Positions 53,489 through 60,347 of a DNA stretch of 64,000 nucleotides are shown here, one piece after another. Below the pieces are notes generated by a model that was given only the letters and a program-made list of their open reading frames with translations, searched no databases and was not told the origin of the DNA. Origin of the DNA: Gammaproteobacteria bacterium (GTDB lineage Bacteria; Pseudomonadota; Gammaproteobacteria; Steroidobacterales; Steroidobacteraceae); the NCBI GenBank assembly GCA_025358295.1, contig JANYJY010000074.1, positions 16,006-80,005 on the forward strand. The letters run 5' to 3'. The translations under genes and the position numbers were made by a program. The number at the start of each line of letters is the position of its first letter. The stretch's first letter is position 1.

Positions 53489-54943
53489 TCATGACCACTT
53501 TGGCTCTGGCAAATAGTCCGCCGGTGCACCCGCAGGAACCGGAATCTCCTTGCCGTGGCGGATGGTCATGTACAGATTCCAGAATCCGAGCGCAGCGCCC
53601 AAATCCATGGTGATGCCGGCGAGCGTACGGATAATCCAATAGGGCTTCATCGCCACCATCGATTCAACGAAGTCCGTGCCCGCTTGCAACATAGTTCCTT
53701 GCATCAGCCCTTGAATGGTCAAATCGCCTGCCATCACCGAGAAACCAGCCACGGTCAGCCAATAGTGCCACTGAGCGAAATTCTTCGAATACAACTCGCG
53801 ACGAGCGAGCCGCGGCGTGACCCAATACATCCCCGCGGTCGCCCAAACGACGAAGGTGCCGAAAACCGTCAGATGCGAGTGACCGATGACGAAGTCCGTG
53901 AAGTGTGTGAGCCGCTGCATTTCACGCAGGGCCTCTGTCGAACCCTGGAAACAACCCAGCAAGTAGTACAACGCGCCGATGACAATGAACTTCGCAGGAT
54001 AGGAGTCCTGAAAGTTCTTCCAGCCGCCCACGAAAGTGCCGTAGAAATTCTGAATGACCGTCCACACCGGAATGATCAGCATCATGGAGGCGACGATCGC
54101 TATGGTCTGTGTCCAATACGGAATGGGGCTGTAAATGTAGTGATGAGTACCGACGAACGGGTAAAAAAATGCCAGCGCCCAAAATCCGACCAGCGACAGT
54201 TTATGGCTGTAGAGTGGGCGCTTCGCGGCCAACGGTAGAAAGTAATAGGCGACCGCGAGACCCGCAGGCGTGATCCACAGGCCGACCACATAGTGAATGT
54301 ACAACCCATGCATGGCGGCGTTGTTCACGCCCGGCATGGAATACGGCAGGATGAAGTGGCCGAAGGCGTAATTCATTGCGGTCCATATGTAGGCCGACGA
54401 CAAATACCAAAGGCTCACATAAATACGCGGTTCGGTCCGCTGCTTGATCGTGACCACGACCTGGATGGCGAGCATGCACAGCACGATCTCCACTGGGATG
54501 CTGACCCACAACGGGAACTCACCCGCCTCAATGCCGCTGTTGTAACCAAGCATCAGGGAGACGAAGCCGACGACCAGGGCGATGTTCCACATCCAGAATA
54601 TGTGATGACCCCATCGCGGCTTATACATGGGCACGCCGCAAAGTTTCGGCACGATGAAATAGGTCAGTCCGATCACTGCGGTGGAGAATCCGCCAAACAC
54701 TACGCCCATCACGTGTACCGGACGCAACCGCCCCCAGGTAAGCCAAGAAATATGACCCAGGAAATCAAAATAGTTGAACTTGATCGACACGATAGCGCCG
54801 ATGGTGGGCGCGAATACCAACCAGAAGGAACCGGCGGCCATGTACTTGAGAATAAGGTCGCGATCGAACAGCTCGCCGCTGGTCGCCGCTATCGCGGGGG
54901 CTGCGCGCCCGCCCTCAAACATCGTGTTCGCTGCGGTGCTCAT
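53489..54943 (-). CDS. ccoN: cbb3-type cytochrome c oxidase catalytic subunit I, divergent
   Basis: Haem-copper oxidase subunit of 484 residues with 12 predicted TM helices. Copper-B ligands: His in YIHYVVGLW (canonical CcoN has YGHNAVGF) and the HH pair in FFYPFVGTHHYIYSP, with the cross-linking Tyr conserved at the same distance. The haem ligands GHSHLTVFG are present. It is therefore CcoN-like but clearly divergent around helix VI. ATG 54943 begins MSTAANTMFEGG; the longer frame is not coding. It follows the small anchor gene by 2 bases and precedes ccoO by 19. Confidence 0.9.
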   Translation of the reverse strand: MSTAANTMFEGGRAAPAIAATSGELFDRDLILKYMAAGSFWLVFAPTIGAIVSIKFNYFDFLGHISWLTWGRLRPVHVMGVVFGGFSTAVIGLTYFIVPKLCGVPMYKPRWGHHIFWMWNIALVVGFVSLMLGYNSGIEAGEFPLWVSIPVEIVLCMLAIQVVVTIKQRTEPRIYVSLWYLSSAYIWTAMNYAFGHFILPYSMPGVNNAAMHGLYIHYVVGLWITPAGLAVAYYFLPLAAKRPLYSHKLSLVGFWALAFFYPFVGTHHYIYSPIPYWTQTIAIVASMMLIIPVWTVIQNFYGTFVGGWKNFQDSYPAKFIVIGALYYLLGCFQGSTEALREMQRLTHFTDFVIGHSHLTVFGTFVVWATAGMYWVTPRLARRELYSKNFAQWHYWLTVAGFSVMAGDLTIQGLMQGTMLQAGTDFVESMVAMKPYWIIRTLAGITMDLGAALGFWNLYMTIRHGKEIPVPAGAPADYLPEPKWS

Positions 54944-54945
54944 GG

Positions 54946-55107
54946 TCAGCCCTTGTCCGTCCAGAACGCTATCGTGTACCACACCATCCACACGAACATG
55001 ACCAGGTAGACGATGGCGAGCCACGTCGGGATGATTCCGTGCCTTTCCTCGATACCCGAGGTCTCGTAGCGAGTGATTGATTCCGAATGATTGTTCTTGT
55101 CGGTCAC
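54946..55107 (-). CDS. small single-helix protein resembling the CcoP N-terminal anchor
   Basis: Protein of 53 residues from GTG 55107: a hydrophilic start, then ETSGIEERHGIIPTWLAIVYLVMFVWMVWYTIAFW. GIEExxxxxPxWL followed by a TM helix is the pattern of the CcoP N-terminal domain, which normally continues into two cytochrome c domains. Here it stops after the helix. The soluble diheme cytochrome gene overlaps its start by 4 bases (GTGA), so the two may together replace CcoP. Alternatively it could be a CcoQ-like subunit. Confidence 0.75.
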   Translation of the reverse strand: MTDKNNHSESITRYETSGIEERHGIIPTWLAIVYLVMFVWMVWYTIAFWTDKG

Positions 55108-55871
55108 CGGGCGCCCCCCGTCTCGCCGGACGCCATGTTCTTGGCATAAAGCGGGCTCAAGCTCTGGATGAAATGCACCAGATCCCATGCATCCACGGGA
55201 CTCAGCGAATCCGCGAACGTCGGCATTGGCGTTCCTGCAAGACCAGACATGAATACCCGATAGATATCGGTGGATTTGTCGCCGCATTTGACGTGTCCCT
55301 TCGTCAAGTCGTAGGGAACGAGGCCGTTGCCCCAATCGTCCTTGAGTTCATGCGCAGAGGGGCCGTCGCCCTGCCCGCCCGCGCCATGGCACTGTGCGCA
55401 GTTGTACTTCTTGTACACGGCGTCGCCGCGTGCGACCGAAGCGACGCTGTACCCCGGATCGGGCGGAATGATGATCGGATCCTGAGGCTTCTCGGTGCCG
55501 AATCGAGGTGAAAATGTCTTGATGTAGGCGATAACGTCCCGTCGCGAGCGCTCATCGAGGGCTCTCCAGGTTGGCATGTAGGTTCCGTATAGGCCGTTTA
55601 GCAGCGTGTGCTCGAGATCGGAGTCGAGCGGCAGCGAGCCGGACGGCGTGCTGCGCCACTTGTACGTGCCTTGCCGGTAATCTCGCGGTTTGATGCTCAT
55701 GTACTCGGCCGCTTCGCCTTGTCCATTGCCCTGTGCGCCATGGCAGGACAGGCAATACCGCTCGTAAACAAGCTTGCCGGTCTTAACGTCGCCGGTGTTC
55801 GCTGCCACCGCCGAACCGGCGAGCAGCGCCCCGACGAGCAGCAGAATGGATTGCGCGACACGATAAAACAT
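55104..55871 (-). CDS. periplasmic diheme cytochrome c, candidate split CcoP
   Basis: Exported protein of 255 residues: signal peptide (LLLVGALLAGSAVAA), haem 1 CLSCH (40-44) with Met99 in TYMPTW, haem 2 CAQCH (158-162) with Met216 in TPMPTF. Two cytochrome c domains of this size equal the soluble part of CcoP, but there is no membrane anchor. Its sequence around both Met ligands closely resembles the C-terminal half of the fused CcoO (PRDxxxGxxKxRxTPSGxLP; IYRxFxxGLxGTPMPxF). ATG 55871 is preceded by GGGGGAA. Confidence 0.85.
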   Translation of the reverse strand: MFYRVAQSILLLVGALLAGSAVAANTGDVKTGKLVYERYCLSCHGAQGNGQGEAAEYMSIKPRDYRQGTYKWRSTPSGSLPLDSDLEHTLLNGLYGTYMPTWRALDERSRRDVIAYIKTFSPRFGTEKPQDPIIIPPDPGYSVASVARGDAVYKKYNCAQCHGAGGQGDGPSAHELKDDWGNGLVPYDLTKGHVKCGDKSTDIYRVFMSGLAGTPMPTFADSLSPVDAWDLVHFIQSLSPLYAKNMASGETGGAR

Positions 55872-55915
55872 ACGTTCCCCCTCAAGACATTCGGATGCGC
55901 GACGGCGGGACGCCG

Positions 55916-57244
55916 TCAGTACACGAAGTCGACTCCGAACATGATCGAATCCGTGCGCTGATCGAGGCCGCCGTATCCGACACCTTTTGCCTTGTCCGAT
56001 GAAATCTCTGCGTGCAGGGCCACCTCGTCGCGAATGCTGTACGCAATGGTGTATACCGCTCCGACTGTCCACTGATTCTGGTCGTTGAAATTCGACGGCG
56101 CCGTGCTCAGAGGCTGGGTTTGGTTGCGGATCAAATCGTAACGCCCGAACACGCTCCAATGCATAAGGTCAGCGCGCGGTACCCAGATCGCCTCGAGGAA
56201 ACCTCCATTGAAGGAACCGCTTCGATCGGCCGTACCCTGAAACAGGTCCTTCTTGTCCGAGCCATGTCCATAAACCAAATCTAGATGTAACGGTGCAGCC
56301 AGAGGGCCGAACCAAATATTGGCTTCCATGCCGTACCGGGTCGAGGACTGCAGATGACTGCCGCTGCCGGCAATAGGAACGCCGCCGTTGGTCAGATACT
56401 GCGTCGGATAGTTAGCCAGGGCTCCCCACAAACCCACTTCCGCTTGGGATACCGGCCCGTCGTTAAAGCGGAAATATTTCTGCAAATGCCCATAGAATGA
56501 CGGTGAGTCGAACCCGTTTGCCGAGCCTAGGGAATCGTGCGCAGTAAAGATCGTTGCCGTGTAACGGGTCAGCGAGTTTGCGTCATGACCGACGATTTCA
56601 ACCCCGCGCTGGTTTGCTCCCATGTCGTAGCCGGCGAGATTTGTGCCACCTGGCACGGAGGGATGGTAGGCATAGAGCAAGAAGCTGTCGGTGAGCTCCA
56701 GGTTTCGATGCGAAGACGCCGGCAAGTCGATCTCAAACTGCCCGACTCGGACGTTGAACCAATCGGAGTTTTTGATCAATCGCGAAAAATATGCCCAGTA
56801 TGACTCCAGGTGTACGTTGCCGTTCGAGGCAAAGCCGGTGGGAACGACCAGAAATGAAATGTTGGGAGTCAATACTCCGGCGGTGAGCAAATCCATCCCA
56901 GCATCGGCAACACCGCCGGAGCCTAGGTCCTTGTTGCCCTGATCCGTGGCCTGGTTCGTTACTTTCTTGTAAACGTAACTCGGCGCGACGTGGATCGCCA
57001 CTGGCCAGTAGCCGGGATCGGCCGTCACGGTATCATCCCTGCCGAGCCTCAGCTGATAACCATTATCGCGAAAATTTCTCCCGAAATCGTTCAATACCGG
57101 CCACGATTCGTGACATGCCGTACAGCGCAATGAATACTTGCGCGCGAATGCCGGAATCGCGGAGGCCGGCGAGATGAATGCGAACATGACGATCGCAAAA
57201 ATCGCTACCTGCGCGACTACCCGCAGCGACCCATGTCTTGTCAT
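55916..57244 (-). CDS. fused monoheme cytochrome / outer-membrane beta-barrel, Cyc2-like
   Basis: Protein of 442 residues. Signal peptide (FAIVMFAFISPASA), then IPAFARKYSLRCTACHESWPVLNDFGRNFRDNGYQL: a haem c site (CTACH, 41-45) within the P-x-FAR-x(5)-CxxCH-x(5)-LNxFGRxFxxxGY pattern characteristic of Cyc2-type cytochrome-porins. The remaining 390 residues have the alternating aromatic/aliphatic strands of a porin barrel, ending in the C-terminal FVY (MFGVDFVY). Cyc2 proteins oxidise extracellular iron; membership here is suggested by the N-terminal motif, not proven. It lies in the middle of the respiratory operon, 45 bases before the diheme cytochrome. Confidence 0.75.
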   Translation of the reverse strand: MTRHGSLRVVAQVAIFAIVMFAFISPASAIPAFARKYSLRCTACHESWPVLNDFGRNFRDNGYQLRLGRDDTVTADPGYWPVAIHVAPSYVYKKVTNQATDQGNKDLGSGGVADAGMDLLTAGVLTPNISFLVVPTGFASNGNVHLESYWAYFSRLIKNSDWFNVRVGQFEIDLPASSHRNLELTDSFLLYAYHPSVPGGTNLAGYDMGANQRGVEIVGHDANSLTRYTATIFTAHDSLGSANGFDSPSFYGHLQKYFRFNDGPVSQAEVGLWGALANYPTQYLTNGGVPIAGSGSHLQSSTRYGMEANIWFGPLAAPLHLDLVYGHGSDKKDLFQGTADRSGSFNGGFLEAIWVPRADLMHWSVFGRYDLIRNQTQPLSTAPSNFNDQNQWTVGAVYTIAYSIRDEVALHAEISSDKAKGVGYGGLDQRTDSIMFGVDFVY

Positions 57245-57287
57245 GGCTACTCCCTAACAATGAATAGTAGTTATCAACAGATCGAAT

Positions 57288-58049
57288 TTACTTGGCCGCG
57301 AGCGTGATTTTAGATTTCGTCGTTTGGCCCGCAGCGACAGTGACCGGGGCTGTATTGGCGCCCGCCGCCTCATGCCATACCGCTAACGTATATGTACCCG
57401 GCGGAACGTCCTTAATGGTGAAGTGTCCATCGGCGCCGGTAGTTGCGTAGTACGGATGGTCGAGTTCCATGATCCATGCGTGCATCCACTCGTGCGCGTC
57501 ACATTTGACCTTAATCATCATCGGCATGCTCGGCAGTGGCTTCGTTACCGAGAAACCTTTGAACGGCAGTGCTACGTTGAATATCGTGGCGTTCGTATCC
57601 GCGTTCTGCGGATGCGTGTTGTGAAGCACCGTGTCCTCGGACGATATTTTGACCTGCTCGCTGACCATGGCGCCTTGAGCGCGCGGTGAGAACATGCATT
57701 TTGAGTTGACCAGAGCGAGTGGCTCGGTAGGAGCGGCTTTGCCCTTCGTAATATCCTTCAAGAAGACGATCACATTCGCCAATCCGCCGCTGCCGTCCAC
57801 CGTATAGACCGGATCAGGAATCGCTTGTCCGCAATAATCCTGATTCTTGGTGACTTTGATCGGCGTAGTGGCCGGCGCTGATCCGGAAAGCGTGACCACG
57901 CCCTCGATGGAGCCGCCATTCGTTACTGTCGCCACTTCGTAGGCGCGCACGGGACGCATCGCAACCAGTGCAGTCAAAGCGACGATTGCAATGCCGACGC
58001 GTGCAACCCGGCCATGAAGGCGCCCGCCGGCGCTCATTGCGTTAACCAT
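57288..58049 (-). CDS. secreted cupredoxin-like / carboxypeptidase-regulatory-like protein
   Basis: First gene of the operon; 253 residues with a signal peptide (ALTALVAMRPVRA). It begins with a beta-sandwich (GGSIEGVVTLSGSAPATTPIKV) of the carboxypeptidase-regulatory type and ends with a similar one (ADGHFTIKDVPPGTYTLAVWHE). Between them a possible type-1 copper site is seen: His143/His146 in VLHNTHPQN and Cys183-x2-His186-x2-Met189 in KVKCDAHEWMHAW. A blue-copper electron carrier in the periplasm is therefore plausible; a purely structural role cannot be excluded. Confidence 0.7.
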   Translation of the reverse strand: MVNAMSAGGRLHGRVARVGIAIVALTALVAMRPVRAYEVATVTNGGSIEGVVTLSGSAPATTPIKVTKNQDYCGQAIPDPVYTVDGSGGLANVIVFLKDITKGKAAPTEPLALVNSKCMFSPRAQGAMVSEQVKISSEDTVLHNTHPQNADTNATIFNVALPFKGFSVTKPLPSMPMMIKVKCDAHEWMHAWIMELDHPYYATTGADGHFTIKDVPPGTYTLAVWHEAAGANTAPVTVAAGQTTKSKITLAAK

Positions 58050-58099
58050 ATGATTTCCCCACTTTATGATTCTTTCGCGTTTCGATCAGCACGAGCCGG

Positions 58100-58110
58100 T
58101 TGTCCGACAA
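58100..58110. promoter_or_regulatory. short dyad upstream of the respiratory operon
   Basis: TTGTC-C-GACAA, a perfect 5-bp inverted repeat with one central base, about 55 bases upstream of the first operon gene. No FNR-type TTGAT-N4-ATCAA site was found here. Confidence 0.35.
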
Positions 58111-58228
58111 TCGTTCAGTTTCATGTTTTTCTAGCGACCTTTCCTGCTTGACCGGTCGATGTCCTTACATTGCATCGCGATCCTTAGCGTCACAATGGGA
58201 ACTTATACCCGCGGATCGATTGCCGATT

Positions 58229-58242
58229 GGGTAGAACTACCC
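58229..58242. promoter_or_regulatory. 14-bp dyad between the respiratory operon and the receptor remnant
   Basis: GGGTAG-AA-CTACCC, perfect 6-bp arms with a 2-base spacer. It is far (about 180 bases) from the first operon gene; its role is unknown. The 280 bases from 58050 to 58330 hold no convincing gene. One plus-strand frame (58244-58329) reads LREYLLRDKQMNERELHELI and stops, possibly another remnant. Confidence 0.35.
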
Positions 58243-58329
58243 ATGCCTGCGTGAGTACCTGCTGCGCGATAAACAGATGAATGAGCGCGAGCTGCACGAG
58301 CTCATTCCGCCGCTATCGGAGCAGCGGGG

Positions 58330-58518
58330 GTGAACTACGAGAAAACGAAGACGCAGGGCTTCGTGTGCGGATACAAGGTATCGGCGGGCGTCAATAACCT
58401 GTTCAATCACATGCCGCCGCTCGCACCGCTTTCCTATCCGGCGGCGAAGAGCAACGCCAATGCGGACACTTCCACCTACTCGCCGATCGGGCGGCTGATC
58501 TTGATCACAGGTAGCGAG
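58330..58518 (+). pseudogene. C-terminal remnant of a TonB-dependent receptor
   Basis: About 63 codons read like the end of a TonB-dependent receptor: VSAGVNNLFNHMPPLAP is the classic penultimate-strand motif, and SPIGRLILITGSERF is the closing barrel strand ending in Phe. Everything upstream (plug, barrel) is missing, and the normal stop is lost, with the frame running on. A strong stem-loop follows, probably the old terminator. The remainder was probably deleted. Confidence 0.65.
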
Positions 58519-58533
58519 AGATTCCAAGCAAGG

Positions 58534-58562
58534 CGCCCGCCGGAGAATGTTTCCGGCGGGCG
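58534..58562 (+). terminator. stem-loop after the TonB-receptor remnant
   Basis: An 11-bp GC-rich stem (CGCCCGCCGGA with TCCGGCGGGCG) and a 7-base loop, 15 bases after the remnant's closing strand. No long T-run, but it could also stop transcription from the convergent YncE-like gene. Confidence 0.6.
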
Positions 58563-58628
58563 TCAACCATATCTTTAACCGTCACCGTGTCGATACAGAG
58601 TGACCGGCGAGCTCTAGCCCCGGTGGCT

Positions 58629-59669
58629 TCAGTGGCTTACCACCAAGATGGCGAACGAATTCGCCAGCATGGGAGGCCGCGGTTCAGGCACTTCCTTGGT
58701 CGCTGCGGGAGTTGGCCCAAACTTGGCGGTGGGCACGAACACGCGGCCTGTCTTCGGATCGTAGGCGATCGTCCGGGCCCCATATTCCGTTGTGACGTTT
58801 TGGACCACCGAGTACTTATCGGGTGAATCCTCGTGCACGATGGTCAACGTTCCGTCGCGATTGGATACGAAAACTCGCTGCGTCTCGGGATCGAATGCCG
58901 CGCCATCCGGGTCCGCGCCGATCTTGGGCGTCGCCACCACCTTGCCGCTGTCGCTGTCGATGACCGCCAGCACATTGTTGCCGCATGCGGCAAACAACCG
59001 ATGATGGGCAATATCAACCGCCATGCCGGTCGGTCCCTCGCACGGAGCCAGGGCCCATTTTTCGAGAACCTTATGAGATTTCGTATCGAATACATGCGCG
59101 ACGCTCAAGTCTTCGTCATTGACGAATGCGTGGCCGCGTCCATCGAATCCGATTTGTTCGAGCTTCTTACCGCCCAGATCCACGGTCGCCGTAATAGTCG
59201 CACTGGCGGGATCGATGACCGTGACATCGCCGGTGGCGCCGCCGTTCACCACGAAGAGTTGTCCACTGTAGGCATCGAACTGAATGGCATCAGGCTTTAC
59301 CCCGGTATATTTGATCGCCTTGTACGGTTGCAGCGTCTTATAGTCGAACACCGTCACGCTGCGATCCACACCGTTGCTGGTGAAGCCGCGGTTCAGAGTC
59401 GGAATGACTTCGATGCCGTGAACCCCCTGTGTCCCTTCTATCGCGCCGAGCAAAGCGCCGGAGTCCGCGTCCAGAACCTCCACCCGTGATTCATGCGCCA
59501 CGAACAAGCGACGGGATACCCCATCTAGGCGTAGGTAGTCGTAACCTTTCTGAGAGCCGCCGATCGCGTAGCGCGCAGTGACGTGGTAGTTGGCCGTAGA
59601 CGCGGCGGACAGCGAAGTCGCGCCCGCGAGCAATACGACCCCGAGATGCCTCAAGCTATTGATGGACAT
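58629..59669 (-). CDS. YncE-like beta-propeller protein, exported
   Basis: Exported protein of 346 residues (signal peptide ending near TSLSAAS) with six to seven propeller repeats (RLFVAHESRVEVLDADSGALLG; GQLFVVNGGATGDVTVIDPASATI; HRLFAACGNNVLAVIDSDSGKVV). Such proteins bind other proteins, DNA or siderophore-type ligands in the periplasm, and several sit beside TonB receptors, as did this one originally. The role is unknown. It diverges from the ferredoxin-P450 pair. Confidence 0.85.
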   Translation of the reverse strand: MSINSLRHLGVVLLAGATSLSAASTANYHVTARYAIGGSQKGYDYLRLDGVSRRLFVAHESRVEVLDADSGALLGAIEGTQGVHGIEVIPTLNRGFTSNGVDRSVTVFDYKTLQPYKAIKYTGVKPDAIQFDAYSGQLFVVNGGATGDVTVIDPASATITATVDLGGKKLEQIGFDGRGHAFVNDEDLSVAHVFDTKSHKVLEKWALAPCEGPTGMAVDIAHHRLFAACGNNVLAVIDSDSGKVVATPKIGADPDGAAFDPETQRVFVSNRDGTLTIVHEDSPDKYSVVQNVTTEYGARTIAYDPKTGRVFVPTAKFGPTPAATKEVPEPRPPMLANSFAILVVSH

Positions 59670-59995
59670 GCGGTGTTGACCTCTAAAATTGACTCAATCA
59701 ATGAGCACATCCCAATTGTGTACGAGTATTCGGAATTGTTTCTATAAATTCTCGTAAACATTGACCATAAATATGGTCTTGGAATGGCATGTCAGGGTCG
59801 ATTCAGGTTCGAGTGCTAACATTGCAGCAGTACCTGATCCTCCAAATCCTCCAATTCGTGAGTTCGACGGGCCGCTGCATGCAGTTGCCCTGTTACTAAA
59901 CATTGGACTTATGCGAGAATCAGGAGAGCGGATGTTCAAATACGCGAAGAATTAGCGCACCCCTATAGGTTGGTCCACAACACCCGAAGCGCCGC
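59670..59995. other. divergent intergenic region, no gene seen
   Basis: The 326 bases between the YncE-like gene and ferredoxin are AT-richer than their surroundings. A short open frame (59761-59955) lacks a ribosome site and any recognisable feature, so it is not called. The region holds the dyad at 59763-59778 and must contain both promoters. Confidence 0.5.
59763..59778. promoter_or_regulatory. 16-bp perfect dyad, operator candidate
   Basis: GACCATA-AA-TATGGTC, perfect 7-bp arms with a 2-base spacer, lies between the divergent YncE-like and ferredoxin-P450 genes. No regulator gene is nearby, so the binding protein is unknown. Confidence 0.5.
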
Positions 59996-60316
59996 ATGCC
60001 TACAGTCAATTTTATTGCATTCGATGGCACGCCACATACCGTAGAGGTCGCTTGCGGCATGACTCTGATGCGCGCAGCCACTGACAACCGCGTACCCGGC
60101 ATTGATGGCGACTGCGGCGGCAATTGCGCTTGCGCGACGTGCCATGTCTATGTTGATGCGGCGTGGTCGGACCGGGCGGGAGTTCGCACGGCGAGTGAGA
60201 GGGAAATGCTCAATATGGTGCCAGAGCTAAAGGATAATTCGCGCCTGGCGTGCCAGGTTACGCTCGATGACAATTTGAACGGAATGGTAGTCGCGTTGCC
60301 TGAATCTCAGCATTGA
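59996..60316 (+). CDS. [2Fe-2S] ferredoxin, adrenodoxin/putidaredoxin type
   Basis: Electron carrier of 106 residues. The cluster ligands C40, C46, C49 and C86 follow the C-x5-C-x2-C ... C pattern (GDCGGNCACATCHVYV; RLACQV); C44 is extra. This type passes electrons to bacterial P450s, and the P450 gene follows after 31 bases, so it is almost certainly the redox partner. A ferredoxin reductase would be expected nearby but is not in the window. Confidence 0.92.
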   Translation: MPTVNFIAFDGTPHTVEVACGMTLMRAATDNRVPGIDGDCGGNCACATCHVYVDAAWSDRAGVRTASEREMLNMVPELKDNSRLACQVTLDDNLNGMVVALPESQH

Positions 60317-60347
60317 GGCAGCGGATTGTGATCACAATTCTATCTCG

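Noticed and set aside
58050..58240. FNR/ANR box upstream of the respiratory operon.
   Set aside because: Looked for TTGAT-N4-ATCAA on both strands and found none; only unrelated short dyads are present.
59761..59955. 64-codon open frame before the ferredoxin gene.
   Set aside because: Starts with TTG, has no ribosome site or recognisable motif, and covers the palindrome; treated as non-coding.
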